A DNA stretch of 60,043 nucleotides from Chloroflexota bacterium (lineage in GTDB: Bacteria; Chloroflexota; Ktedonobacteria; Ktedonobacterales; Ktedonobacteraceae): assembly GCA_902812455.1 (NCBI GenBank), contig CADDZH010000017.1, positions 1 through 60,043 of the forward strand. Reading direction: 5' to 3'. Made by a program: the position numbers and the translations under genes. A model generated the notes under the pieces. The model saw nothing but the letters and a program-made list of their open reading frames with translations, ran no database searches and was not told the origin of the DNA. The first letter of the stretch is position 1, and every line of letters starts with the position of its first letter. Positions 33,689-42,429 of this stretch are shown here, in pieces.

Positions 33689-34342
33689 TTACTCTCCTAG
33701 CTCCTGGATATCGGTATGAACAATGAGCAGCAGGCCGCTTTCTAATGAGACGGCAGCCTCTTCCTGTGTGAGGGCATTGCTCACGCCGCGTGGCCTGCTG
33801 AAGTAGAGCGTTTCGCCGTGCAGGGGATAGTACAGGCCTTGCGTGCGTATGCCTGTAGCGTTTTGTGTGAGAGGGAGCAGGGAGAGCAGATCGCCTGCCT
33901 GCCCATTGATGGTTGTGCTACCCGGTCCACGCAGCAGCCAGCAGACCGATGGCCCATCAACGATGTGTACCGGCACCATCTCGAAACCTGCCAGCAACAG
34001 GATGTTTGCCATGGTATGGTCGAAACGCGCGCCTCCAAGGGCTCCGAGGAGGGTTATCTCGCTAGCGCCCTGCTCAAACGCCACCTGGATCGCCAGCTCG
34101 GTATCAGTCTCGTCTTTCTCTACAGCGGCGTATATAATCTGGCTTCCCTGCTCTTGCAGTTGCTGCAAGGGGAGCGAAGCGAGCGAATCGAGATCTCCCA
34201 CCACGATAGCGGGTATGCAGCCATATTGCAGGGCAAGCGCTGCCCCTTTGTCGGCGCCAATAACAAGGTCTGCTGAGGCAATGGCTCTTTGTACAGCTTT
34301 GCCTGGTCGCAGTGCGCCGCCTGCAAAGATGACGGTGTACAT
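33689..34342 (-). CDS. thiN: Thiamine diphosphokinase
   Basis: 217 aa. The Asp-rich substrate sites are GADKGAALALQYG and IVVGDLDSL near 30-55, with EKDETDTELAIQVAFEQGA near 80. GGARFDHTMANILLL near 110 is the family signature. It transfers pyrophosphate from ATP to thiamine to give thiamine diphosphate. The C-terminal half is the thiamine-binding beta domain. Normal length. No other thiamine gene is adjacent. Confidence 0.9.
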   Translation of the reverse strand: MYTVIFAGGALRPGKAVQRAIASADLVIGADKGAALALQYGCIPAIVVGDLDSLASLPLQQLQEQGSQIIYAAVEKDETDTELAIQVAFEQGASEITLLGALGGARFDHTMANILLLAGFEMVPVHIVDGPSVCWLLRGPGSTTINGQAGDLLSLLPLTQNATGIRTQGLYYPLHGETLYFSRPRGVSNALTQEEAAVSLESGLLLIVHTDIQELGE

Positions 34343-34458
34343 AGAAGGATTAGCCTTTGTTCTCTCTTGTGATTCCGTCTAATTTATGTTTGTATTATAC
34401 TTGATTATCCAGTTTCTACCCAAGCTGATTAAAGAACGAAGGTGTATAAAAAACACAC

Positions 34459-35793
34459 ATGGTTTCTTCCGGTACAAAGAAGCAAGCGTTATCATGGGGG
34501 CGTTATCCGAGAGTAGAGCATATGGAGATGCAGCGCGTGTACTGGCAGAGCGAATTCCCCGATCTTGCCGGTTTTGAACGCCCGATCCTGCCCTATGCGT
34601 ATGGCCGAAGTTATGGGGATAGCTGCCTCAACGAAGGCGGCATCTTGCTCGATGTCAGCCACTTGAACCGTTTCATCTCTTTCGATGAAGAGAAGGGCCT
34701 CCTGCGTTGCGAAGCAGGCGTTGCGCTCGCCGATATACTCGATATCATGGTTCCACGCGGCTGGTTTGTTCCCGTCTCTCCCGGCACAAAATTTGTCTCG
34801 GTTGGCGGTGCCATCGCTAACGATGTTCATGGCAAGAACCATCACTGGGCCGGAACCTTTGGCTGCCATGTCACCCGTTTTGAGCTGCTTCGCTCGGATG
34901 GCCAGCGCCTCACTTGCTCTCCTGAAGAGCATAGCGACCTCTTTCGCGCTACTATTGGGGGACTTGGCCTGACCGGTATCATCTTGTGGGCCGAGTTCCG
35001 TTTGAAGCCAATTGTCAATCCTTTCATTGATATGAAGCGCGTTCGTTTCTCGTCACTCGATGAATTTTTTGCGATCTCAGCCGAGGCAGACCGGGAATAT
35101 GAATGTACTGTATCCTGGGTGGATATTCTGATCGGGGGGAAAGAGCTTTGCCGGGGCATCTTTATGTGCGGCAACCATGATCGGTGCAGGCCACGAACAG
35201 CACAACCGGCAAGAAAAAAGCTAGCGCTTGCCGTGCCGTTCGATTTCCCCTCGTTTGTGCTCAATCCCTTGACGGTCAAAGCCTTTAACGAACTCTATTA
35301 TCGAGTGCAGCGAAGCAAGCAATCCCATCACGTGGTGCATTATGAGCCGTTTTTTTATCCCCTTGACGCCATTCATAACTGGAATCGCATGTATGGCAGG
35401 CGCGGCTTTTTGCAATACCAGTTTGTTGTTCCCTTTGCTCACGCTTACGATGCGATGCGAGAGATACTTGGCCGCATCAGGCGCTCAGGCGAGGGATCGT
35501 TTTTGACAGTGCTCAAGAAGTTCGGCGATATCCAATCGCCGGGCCTGCTCTCGTTTCCCAGGCCCGGCCTGACCCTCGCGCTGGACTTTGCCTATCGTGG
35601 GCCGGGAACGCTGCAATTGCTCGATGACCTCGATCAGATCGTGCGTGAGAGCGGAGGCGCTGTCTACCCTGCGAAAGACGCTCGCATGAGCGCCGAGAGC
35701 TTTCAGGCGTTTTTCCCATGCTGGAAGGAGTTTGCGCAATATGTTGACCCGCATTTCTCTTCCAGTTTCTGGCGAAGGGTGAGAGGTGTATGA
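34459..35793 (+). CDS. FAD-binding oxidase, DprE1-like
   Basis: 444 aa, PCMH-type FAD protein. The N-terminus has LSWGRYPRV and YGRSYGDSCL, then VSPGTKFVSVGGAIANDVHGKNHHWAGTFG, the FAD-pyrophosphate region. TIGGLGLTGIILWAEF and the C-terminal YPAKDARMSAESF resemble decaprenylphosphoryl-ribose 2-oxidase. DprE1 with its reductase partner converts polyprenyl-P-ribose to polyprenyl-P-arabinose. The DprE2-like gene follows at 35876, which supports the assignment. The conserved SWGRYP near the N-terminus favours ATG 34459. The actual sugar is unknown in this lineage. Confidence 0.8.
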   Translation: MVSSGTKKQALSWGRYPRVEHMEMQRVYWQSEFPDLAGFERPILPYAYGRSYGDSCLNEGGILLDVSHLNRFISFDEEKGLLRCEAGVALADILDIMVPRGWFVPVSPGTKFVSVGGAIANDVHGKNHHWAGTFGCHVTRFELLRSDGQRLTCSPEEHSDLFRATIGGLGLTGIILWAEFRLKPIVNPFIDMKRVRFSSLDEFFAISAEADREYECTVSWVDILIGGKELCRGIFMCGNHDRCRPRTAQPARKKLALAVPFDFPSFVLNPLTVKAFNELYYRVQRSKQSHHVVHYEPFFYPLDAIHNWNRMYGRRGFLQYQFVVPFAHAYDAMREILGRIRRSGEGSFLTVLKKFGDIQSPGLLSFPRPGLTLALDFAYRGPGTLQLLDDLDQIVRESGGAVYPAKDARMSAESFQAFFPCWKEFAQYVDPHFSSSFWRRVRGV

Positions 35794-35818
35794 ATTGCTT
35801 GTAAGGGATGAATAGGAG

Positions 35819-35846
35819 GTAGAGGCCGATAAATCGGCCCCTACTT
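35819..35846. repeat. Repeat B copy
   Basis: 'agaggccgataaatcggccc' plus 'ctac', a perfect ggccgat/atcggcc hairpin between the DprE1-like and DprE2-like genes. Confidence 0.75.
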
Positions 35847-35875
35847 TTTGCATTAACGGAAAAGCGACAGATGCG

Positions 35876-36610
35876 ATGAGATTACTAATAATCGGGGCTA
35901 CATCGGCTATAGCGCAGGAAGCAGCGAAATGCTTCGCAAAGGATGGCGCGGAGCTTTTCCTGGTTGGCCGGAGCGCAGAGAAATTGCAGGCAGTGAGCAG
36001 CGATCTCAAGGTGCGCGGCGCGAAGTGCGTGGAGACGTTTCTTCTCGATGTGAACGAGATTGCGCGACATGAAGAGCTGCTCGCTGCGGTTATAGCTGCC
36101 TTCGATGGGCTTGACGCTGTGCTCATCGCTCACGGCACGCTGGCCGATCAAGAGAAGTGCGAACGCAGCGTCTCCGAGACCTTGCGAGAATTTGCTACCA
36201 ACTGCACCAGCGTGATCGCCTTATTGACCCTGCTGGCGAATTACTTTGAGCAGCAACGTCGTGGCTGTATCGCGGTGGTGACCTCTGTTGCCGGTGACCG
36301 GGGGCGCAAAAGCAACTACGTCTATGGGGCAGCCAAAGGCGCGTTGACTATCTTTCTCCAGGGACTGCGCAACCGCTTATCGCAGTCAGGCGTCACTGTG
36401 CTGACTATCAAACCGGGCATGGTTGATACGCCTATGACCGCGTCATTCAAGAAGGGCTTGCTCTTCTCCAGCGCCCACACGGTCGGGCGTGGTATCTACC
36501 GTGCTATAAAGAAGCGCAAAGAGGTGGTCTATGTGCCCTGGTTCTGGTATCCGATCATGCTGGTGATCAAGAGTATTCCCGAGGGCATATTCAAAAAACT
36601 ATCGTTGTGA
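35876..36610 (+). CDS. Short-chain dehydrogenase, DprE2-like
   Basis: 244-aa SDR. The NAD(P) site is near the start (LLIIGATSAIAQEAA) and the catalytic motif is YVYGAAKGAL with TSVAGDRG (Ser) before it. The C-terminal extension (VVYVPWFWYPIMLVIKSIPEGIFKK) is typical of the membrane-associated 2-keto-erythro-pentose reductase DprE2. It should reduce the product of the upstream DprE1-like oxidase. The last codons (FKKLSL stop) lie in the first copy of a 28-bp duplication. Confidence 0.82.
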   Translation: MRLLIIGATSAIAQEAAKCFAKDGAELFLVGRSAEKLQAVSSDLKVRGAKCVETFLLDVNEIARHEELLAAVIAAFDGLDAVLIAHGTLADQEKCERSVSETLREFATNCTSVIALLTLLANYFEQQRRGCIAVVTSVAGDRGRKSNYVYGAAKGALTIFLQGLRNRLSQSGVTVLTIKPGMVDTPMTASFKKGLLFSSAHTVGRGIYRAIKKRKEVVYVPWFWYPIMLVIKSIPEGIFKKLSL

Positions 36611-36681
36611 GCCTTCGCCATGTAGTGGCCTCCCTTGTGGGGGCCAGGTTTGGTATTCAAAAAACTATCGTTGTGAGCCTT
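36588..36681. repeat. Repeat C copy flanked by a 28-bp direct duplication
   Basis: The 28 bases at 36588-36615 are repeated exactly at 36654-36681, with a 38-nt segment between them carrying repeat C (catgtagtggcctccctt...). The left copy holds the 3' end of the SDR gene and the right copy holds the 3' end of the convergent rlmB. Confidence 0.9.
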
Positions 36682-37414
36682 TCTCTCGCTGCCTCAACGC
36701 CTCGTAAAGTGCGATGCTCCCTGCCACTGCTGCATTGAGCGAATTGATATGTCCTCGCATGGGCAGCCTGATCAGCAGATCGCAATGCTCCCGCACCAAC
36801 CGGCTGATGCCCTTGCTTTCGTTGCCGACGACAAGAGCCAGCGGGCCGGTAAGATCGGCCTCGTAATATACTGTTTGAGCTTCGCCTGCCAGCCCGATGA
36901 CCCAGATGTTTTGCTTTTTAAGCGATTCGATGGTACGGCTAAGATTTGTTACCTGGGCGATGAGCAGGTGTTCGCTGGCACCCGCCGAGGTTTTCACCAC
37001 GGTAGCATTGACCTCTGCCGCCCGGTGTTCTGGCATGATCACGCCGTGGATGCCAACAGCCTCGGCTGTTCGTAGGAGAGAGCCGAGATTAGTGACATCC
37101 TGAATAGCATCCAGGATCAGGAGAAAGGGAGCCTCCTGTTTGCGCCCGGCCTCGGCCAGAATTTGCTCAATTGTGGCATACTTGCGCGCTTCGACAACTG
37201 CTATGCATCCCTGGTGGACGGATCCATGGCTGAGCTGATCGAGCCGGGATTGTGGCACGGTCTCAATGGGTATGTGACGCTGCTCGGCTTCGCCAACGAT
37301 AGCTGCAAGCACCGGTGCATTCCGGTGCCCTTCAGCAAGGAGAATGCGTTTGACCTGTCTTCCTGAATGGAGTGTTTCTAGAACGGGGTTGCGTCCCCAA
37401 ATATATTCAGGCAT
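36665..37414 (-). CDS. rlmB: 23S rRNA (guanosine-2'-O)-methyltransferase RlmB, SpoU family
   Basis: 249 aa. The substrate-binding N domain starts [17 protein letters not shown]. The SPOUT knot has ILDAIQDVTNLGSLLRTAEAVG, LVVGNESKGISRL and RLPMRGHINSLNAAVAGSIALYE. It methylates a 23S rRNA guanosine. The first 37 nt overlap the end of rnhB, so translation is probably coupled. It is the last gene of the rpsT-rplS-rnhB-rlmB unit. Its stop lies in the right copy of the 28-bp duplication. Confidence 0.92.
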   Translation of the reverse strand: MPEYIWGRNPVLETLHSGRQVKRILLAEGHRNAPVLAAIVGEAEQRHIPIETVPQSRLDQLSHGSVHQGCIAVVEARKYATIEQILAEAGRKQEAPFLLILDAIQDVTNLGSLLRTAEAVGIHGVIMPEHRAAEVNATVVKTSAGASEHLLIAQVTNLSRTIESLKKQNIWVIGLAGEAQTVYYEADLTGPLALVVGNESKGISRLVREHCDLLIRLPMRGHINSLNAAVAGSIALYEALRQREKGSQR

Positions 37415-38076
37415 GTGATTTCTCTGTCAATTTCTCGGTCAGGGGATAATTCGCGTACAGGAGCGAAGCTTTTGCGATGGATGGGAGATGGGCCGTATTG
37501 CTGGAGCGCGGCCAGGTGCTCTGGCGTGCCGTAGCCTTTATGTTGGGCGAAGCCATAAAGCGGGTATTGCTCGTGTAGCTGAAGCATCAGGCGGTCGCGG
37601 GTCACTTTGGCAATGATAGAGGCGGCGGCAATGGAGAGGCAGTGGGTGTCGCCATGAATAATGGAACGTTGTGGGAGGTCAACACCGGGCAGGAGCAGGG
37701 CATCGAGCAACAGGGCCTGTGGAGGAGGAGACAACTGGCTGAGAGCTGAGCGCATGGCCCATTTAGTGGCTTGCAGGATATTCTGCTCATCGATCAGTTC
37801 GACCGGGCCAAATCCGGTGCTGACGGCTATGGCGTGTTGCATGATCGTTTCATACAGCCGTTCTCGCGCTAGCGACGTCAGTTGCTTGGAATCGCGAACG
37901 CCTGCAAAGCGGGCTTCTACCTCGTCATCGATGGGTAAGATGACAGCAGCAGCCACAACGGGGCCGGCCAGGCAACCACGTCCTGCTTCATCAAGCCCTG
38001 CAATAAAGCAATAGCCCTGTGCAAACAGGGCCATTTCTTCTTCTATATCCGGTAAGGATGTATTACTCGGTTTCAT
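37378..38076 (-). CDS. rnhB: Ribonuclease HII
   Basis: 232 aa. The catalytic acids are in [20 protein letters not shown] (Asp-Glu-Ala-Gly-Arg-Gly) and [10 protein letters not shown], with [22 protein letters not shown] later. [12 protein letters not shown] is also diagnostic. It removes ribonucleotides from RNA-DNA hybrids. Its start overlaps the rplS stop by 14 nt and its end overlaps rlmB by 37 nt. Confidence 0.94.
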   Translation of the reverse strand: MKPSNTSLPDIEEEMALFAQGYCFIAGLDEAGRGCLAGPVVAAAVILPIDDEVEARFAGVRDSKQLTSLARERLYETIMQHAIAVSTGFGPVELIDEQNILQATKWAMRSALSQLSPPPQALLLDALLLPGVDLPQRSIIHGDTHCLSIAAASIIAKVTRDRLMLQLHEQYPLYGFAQHKGYGTPEHLAALQQYGPSPIHRKSFAPVRELSPDREIDREITCLNIFGDATPF

Positions 38077-38524
38077 CTGTGCTAGTGTCTGTACTAGTTA
38101 TACTGGCTGTTTTCGCGGCTTTGGCTGCTGCCTCCCTGCTCGTCATCGGACGAACTTCTTTAAGGCGTGCAGCTTTACCGGTGAGGCCCCGTAAATAGTA
38201 GAGTTGCTTACGGCGGACACGAGCATGACGAATGACTTCAATCTTCTCTATACGTGGGGAATGCAGGAGAAATGTACGTTCAACTCCAACGCCATGTGTG
38301 ATACGGCGAACTGTGAAGTTCCGGTTGACCCCACCTCCACGCAGGCGCATAACAATACCCTCGAAAGGCTGCAGGCGCTCGCGGTTCCCTTCAACAACGC
38401 GTACTTGCAGGCGTACAGTATCCCCTGATTTAATCTCTGGTAGATCTTTACGCAACTGGCCCTTTTCGACCGCGGACATCAATGCATGTCCCACCGGTTT
38501 CGGCGCAGTATATTTATCTGCCAT
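38063..38524 (-). CDS. rplS: 50S ribosomal protein L19 with C-terminal extension
   Basis: 153 aa. The core shows [26 protein letters not shown] and the [23 protein letters not shown] region, then [21 protein letters not shown]19 is usually ~115 residues; here there is a ~30-residue Ala/Ser/Thr-rich acidic tail. It lies between rpsT and rnhB, a common rplS-rnhB linkage. Confidence 0.95.
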   Translation of the reverse strand: MADKYTAPKPVGHALMSAVEKGQLRKDLPEIKSGDTVRLQVRVVEGNRERLQPFEGIVMRLRGGGVNRNFTVRRITHGVGVERTFLLHSPRIEKIEVIRHARVRRKQLYYLRGLTGKAARLKEVRPMTSREAAAKAAKTASITSTDTSTDETE

Positions 38525-38538
38525 CTTGTTTTCACCCC

Positions 38539-38814
38539 CTACTCTTCCTGTATGCTGGCGTTAAGCTGCTTCATCAAGCGTGATTTACGTCGAGCAGCAT
38601 TATTGCGGTGAAGAACTCCCTTTTTGGCGGCTTTATCTAATGCGCTCACGGCGACGCGGACGGCTTCTCGCGCTTCCTCTATGCTTTCTCCTGTGGCAAT
38701 AGCGCGGCGTGCCTTGTTGATCTGAGTCTTTACGAGTGATTTGATGCTGCGATTATGCAGGCGGCGTTTTTGTTCCTGGCGCATGCGCTTCGCGGCAGAA
38801 CGAGTATTAGGCAT
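38539..38814 (-). CDS. rpsT: 30S ribosomal protein S20
   Basis: 91 aa, three-helix Lys/Arg-rich protein: [19 protein letters not shown], then [17 protein letters not shown] and [20 protein letters not shown]. The frame opens at 38841, but ATG 38814 matches the family start and has GGGAGGA about 12 nt upstream. It is the first gene of the operon and is driven by the promoter at 38925-38954. Confidence 0.93.
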   Translation of the reverse strand: MPNTRSAAKRMRQEQKRRLHNRSIKSLVKTQINKARRAIATGESIEEAREAVRVAVSALDKAAKKGVLHRNNAARRKSRLMKQLNASIQEE

Positions 38815-38924
38815 ATGACGTACAAATCCTCCCTGGAACATTTATCTATTTGTTCCCATGATAGGGTTGACAGGCTAATCCATAAAAAAGGCCGGTGATA
38901 GGCCGGTTTCTGAATGGCTTCAGA

Positions 38925-38954
38925 ATTATATCAAAAACTTGTTAAGTCTGTCAA
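38925..38954 (-). promoter_or_regulatory. Promoter of the rpsT-rplS-rnhB-rlmB operon
   Basis: Minus strand TTGACA (38954-38949), an 18-bp spacer and TATAAT (38930-38925), both perfect. The ~100-nt leader has a ttctgaa/ttcagaa hairpin (to ~38908) and a ggcc...ggcc hairpin followed by six T (to ~38883), which is attenuator-like. Confidence 0.75.
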
Positions 38955-38956
38955 AC

Positions 38957-38982
38957 CAAAAAGCCCCCTTCAGAAGGGGCTA
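38957..38982 (-). terminator. Rho-independent terminator of the L,D-transpeptidase gene
   Basis: Minus strand stem agcccc...ggggct followed by a run of five T, about 105 nt beyond the stop of the transpeptidase gene and just before the rpsT promoter. A GC-rich hairpin (gcaga...tctgc, ~39042-39068) lies between. Confidence 0.65.
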
Positions 38983-39086
38983 CTTACAAGTCTTTTTCTC
39001 CACCCGGCCAAAGCTGAGAGAAACTGGGGACACCCCAGACCCCGGCAGAAGGGGCTGCGCCCCCTCTGCACTCCCCCCTTTAGGGC

Positions 39087-40808
39087 CTAATACAGGATTA
39101 CCGGTGTGCCATAGGGAATCTGTGGATAGAGCCAGGCCACATCACTTGGAACCATATTGATACAACCGTGGCTGCCATTGCCGTTAAATTGGGTTGTTCC
39201 ACTGGCATCATAGTGCGGGAAGTTATCTCCAGGTCCAAAGCTGGCTCTCCACCATGCATCGTGGAAGAAGTAGCCATCGGAATGATACTCCATAGCATAC
39301 TGGATATTGGTATCAGGATACCAGAATGCTGACCCAGGAGGCTCGGTAGATTTGAACACCGTTGGAGATTGCTTCAAAATGATGCTCCAGAAGCCAGGAG
39401 GCGATGGCCTCTCATACTGTCCTGAGACGATATAAAAGGCTCTCACAAGCTTACCATTATTGTAGTAGCGCAGGGTCTGTTCAATAAAGGACACAACCAG
39501 CACCGGGCCGGAGTGCGGGCCGTAGACGCCGTAGTGCTGCATCAGCTCGATATCGGTGGCATGCGGCTGGTTGTATGGCGTCTTGTCGTTGTAGTCAGCC
39601 TCCATGGCTTTCAATTCCAGCATGTTGTTCTGGATCACCGTGATTGCTGCCTGGTAGTCGGAGACCTGCCCCGTTGACTGCGCATATTGCAAGTACGATC
39701 CGCCATCCAGGCCAGTACCATACTGGCCGTACTCGTAATCGAGGGGATAGTTATTGCCATCGACAGGATCGTGGTACTGGTGGCTATTGCCCCAATTGCT
39801 CACTTCCTGTTCGTACTGCTTGTACAGGTAATTGGCCTGGCCAACAATCATGGCATACTGAAGTGATGCAATATCGTGGTCGATCTGCGCCGAGATTTTC
39901 ATGTACTCGGTAATCGTTTTGGCGTTGTCGAAAGCAATAGTGTCAGCGTTGAACTTCTGCTCAAAAGCTGTGGTGCTTTGCCCATACGCTTTGAGCTGGG
40001 CAATATCCGCGCTAAACTGCTGGAGCTTGGCTGCTCCGACATATGGAATAGCCTGGATAGAGAACGTCGATGTTGATTGTATCTGCGTATTGAGCAGGTT
40101 GATCAGATGCGTGAAGTCCTCCGGCGTGCTGGCTGTACGGAAAAGCTGGAGATCCTGTTCTTGCTCCTGGTTGAACGCTGTCGTATCGAGGTGGGAGGCT
40201 TGAAGCTGGCTGATCTCTTGCTGGAATGTCACCAGGTCGTTATATGCCGGGCCCATCAGGTTCAATGCCAGCGTCGAACGCCTGGCGTTATTGCTGATTT
40301 GCACATAATCTTTAGGATACTGGGCTTTGGCCAGCATATTCTGGTCCTGCTCGAGCTGCTGCTGGAAGGTTTTGACCTCGATGAAGTTCTGCGCCTGCCG
40401 CACCGCCAGGGCATTCTCTAAGCTTTGTATGTCCTGTGAGGCCTGGTAATCAAGCTGCTGGGTGGCCTGGGTTTGCAAGCCTTGCACCTGGACAGCGAGC
40501 ATGTGATAGCGCAGCGCCAGGTTGGTATAGTAATCGTTATCTACCTGGCTGTTGAGTGGATTCCAGGGAGCATTAGTATCGCTTAGTTGAATTTCTTGCC
40601 GGATAATCGGCTGCAGCAAATTTGCAGGAACACCGATGCTTTCAGCATGGCTGATCAACGAGTCCAGTTGGGCTTTACTCGCGCTTGCACTCTGCTGGGC
40701 TTGTAGATCGCCGCCGCAGGCGCTCAGTAAAAACATAGCGAGCAGAAGCATACTGGCGATCATAAAACCGCGCCTGGCACGGCGCCGGGAAACAGCTATA
40801 TGATCCAT
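39087..40808 (-). CDS. L,D-transpeptidase (YkuD) lipoprotein
   Basis: 573 aa. The signal peptide ends in a lipobox (FLLSACGG), giving a lipid anchor. A long Gln-rich helical region (~35-400) precedes the C-terminal YkuD domain (~440-573), with HDAWW and the catalytic SHGCINM. It cross-links peptidoglycan through meso-DAP type 3-3 bonds or anchors proteins to it. The helical part may act as a spacer reaching the wall. It is monocistronic with its own terminator. Confidence 0.85.
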   Translation of the reverse strand: MDHIAVSRRRARRGFMIASMLLLAMFLLSACGGDLQAQQSASASKAQLDSLISHAESIGVPANLLQPIIRQEIQLSDTNAPWNPLNSQVDNDYYTNLALRYHMLAVQVQGLQTQATQQLDYQASQDIQSLENALAVRQAQNFIEVKTFQQQLEQDQNMLAKAQYPKDYVQISNNARRSTLALNLMGPAYNDLVTFQQEISQLQASHLDTTAFNQEQEQDLQLFRTASTPEDFTHLINLLNTQIQSTSTFSIQAIPYVGAAKLQQFSADIAQLKAYGQSTTAFEQKFNADTIAFDNAKTITEYMKISAQIDHDIASLQYAMIVGQANYLYKQYEQEVSNWGNSHQYHDPVDGNNYPLDYEYGQYGTGLDGGSYLQYAQSTGQVSDYQAAITVIQNNMLELKAMEADYNDKTPYNQPHATDIELMQHYGVYGPHSGPVLVVSFIEQTLRYYNNGKLVRAFYIVSGQYERPSPPGFWSIILKQSPTVFKSTEPPGSAFWYPDTNIQYAMEYHSDGYFFHDAWWRASFGPGDNFPHYDASGTTQFNGNGSHGCINMVPSDVAWLYPQIPYGTPVILY

Positions 40809-40903
40809 AATTTTTAGTGCCTCCTCATATGCTTATATTTTCATCAATTCAAATACGTAAAATAGAGAATAGTATTTTGCCAATGTTCATGCGATCGATG
40901 GCT

Positions 40904-40957
40904 GCCTGGCCCCCACAAGGGAGGCCACTACATATCACCAGCACATGAAGCTTGACA
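40904..40957. repeat. Repeat C copy with extended arm
   Basis: 'gcctggcccccacaagggag' followed by 'gccactacatatcaccag' and 'cacatgaagcttgaca'. The rest of 40809-41070 shows no gene. Confidence 0.75.
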
Positions 40958-41070
40958 AGGGGTGCCGGTAGTGTATACATACGGCATCATGCTACATTAC
41001 TTACATCGCTCGACAGCCTGCAAAGTAACAGATCCCCTTCTAAATTATTAAACGTTAGATGCCTTGCTAT

Positions 41071-42207
41071 CTAGCGTAGGGCCTGTTCCAGGTCTGCGAG
41101 CAGATCTTCTATGTCTTCGAGGCCAATCGACAGGCGCAGCAGCGTATCGGTAAGGCCGCGAGCTTCACGAATATCTCTTGGAATGGAGCCATGGGTCATT
41201 GTAGCCGGGTGGCAGACCAGCGATTCGACGCCTCCCAGGCTCTCCGCCAGTGTAAACACTTTAAAGCGACGCACTACTTTGTCTACACCGGCTGATGTTC
41301 CCTTAAACTGGAAGGAAACCATACCGCCAAAGCCGCTCATCTGGTGCCTGGCCAATGCATGATCGGGATGTGAAGCCAGGCCCGGATAGTAGACCTTCTC
41401 TACGCGGGGATGCTCTGAAAGGAATGCCGCCACAGCCTGGGCGTTCTCCTCGTGCTGGCGCATGCGCACTGCGAGCGTCTTGATGCCCCGCAAAGTGAGC
41501 CATGCATCGAAAGGTGAAGGAACGCCGCCAGCAGCGTTTTGATAGAACTTGATGGCCTGGTAAGCCTCTTCGTTATTCGTCACGACTGCCCCGCCGATCA
41601 CATCGCTGTGTCCATTGATGTACTTGGTTGTGCTGTGGACGACGATATCCGCGCCCAGCTTCAATGGCTGCTGGAAGTACGGGCTGGCGAAGGTGTTATC
41701 AACCACGAGCAAGAGCTTATGCCGGTGAGCAACCGCTGCTACCGCCTGGATATCTACCAGCCGCAGCAGTGGATTTGTTGGCGTCTCTAGCCAGATCAGC
41801 TTCGTGTTTGGCCTGATGGCCTGTTCATAAGCCGGGATGTCGCCCGCTGCAACATAACTGGTTTCGACCTCGTAACGGCGCATCACTCGCTCGAAGATGC
41901 GATAGCTCCCCCCGTACAGATCGTCGCAGGAGACCATGTGATCTCCCGCATTGAGCAGGCTGAGGATCGCGCTTTCGGCAGCCATGCCTGAAGCAAAGGC
42001 CAGCCCATATTGTCCCTCTTCAAGAGCGGCTATACATGCTTCCAGAGCGCTGCGAGTTGGGTTCTGGGTGCGCGAGTATTCAAAGCCTTTATGTTCTCCC
42101 AGCCCTGCCTGGGCATAGGTCGCTGTCTGGAAGATAGGGGTCATAATCGCGCCCGTCGATGGATCAGGCTCCTGACCGGCGTGGATAGCTTTTGTTGCAA
42201 ATTTCAT
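41071..42207 (-). CDS. Cystathionine gamma-synthase / gamma-lyase type PLP enzyme
   Basis: 378-aa Cys/Met metabolism PLP-dependent enzyme. The N-terminus (ATKAIHAGQEPDPSTGAIMTPIFQT) and FEYSRTQNPTRSALE are typical. The PLP lysine is in HSTTKYINGHSDVIGG, with SGMAAESA and DDLYGGSYR around the cofactor. It makes or cleaves cystathionine in methionine/cysteine interconversion; synthase and lyase cannot be told apart from sequence alone. It is monocistronic, and GCAGG precedes the ATG. Confidence 0.88.
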   Translation of the reverse strand: MKFATKAIHAGQEPDPSTGAIMTPIFQTATYAQAGLGEHKGFEYSRTQNPTRSALEACIAALEEGQYGLAFASGMAAESAILSLLNAGDHMVSCDDLYGGSYRIFERVMRRYEVETSYVAAGDIPAYEQAIRPNTKLIWLETPTNPLLRLVDIQAVAAVAHRHKLLLVVDNTFASPYFQQPLKLGADIVVHSTTKYINGHSDVIGGAVVTNNEEAYQAIKFYQNAAGGVPSPFDAWLTLRGIKTLAVRMRQHEENAQAVAAFLSEHPRVEKVYYPGLASHPDHALARHQMSGFGGMVSFQFKGTSAGVDKVVRRFKVFTLAESLGGVESLVCHPATMTHGSIPRDIREARGLTDTLLRLSIGLEDIEDLLADLEQALR

Positions 42208-42242
42208 CTTTTAACCTGCTTTTAGTAGTGTATTCGTTAAAT

Positions 42243-42306
42243 TGTAGGGGCCAATTTATCGCACGTACACGGTCTCCCAGACCGCACCCGCCGATTGATC
42301 GGCCTT
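42243..42306. repeat. Repeat B copy
   Basis: 'tgtaggggccaatttatcg' ... 'gccgattgatcggcc', the two halves flanking a 'ggtctcccagaccg' hairpin. It lies between the divergent PLP-enzyme and esterase genes. Confidence 0.7.
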
Positions 42307-42389
42307 CATCATCAACGTATTTAGCGAATGCACCATTTAGTAGTGTATTAGCGCTGGCGCTTCAGATATTATAGCACGTTTCGCTGCTG

Positions 42390-42395
42390 TATAAT
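42390..42395 (+). promoter_or_regulatory. -10 box (TATAAT) of the esterase gene
   Basis: A perfect TATAAT overlaps the first ATG of the open frame (42394), so that ATG cannot be the start. No good -35 is seen. Confidence 0.45.
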
Positions 42396-42429
42396 GCTGG
42401 ATGAGAAAATAGATTTACAGGAATCCTAT

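Noticed and set aside
40951..40980. Plus-strand promoter TTGACA...TATACA
   Set aside because: The TTGACA belongs to the extended arm of repeat C, and no plus-strand gene follows before a convergent gene.
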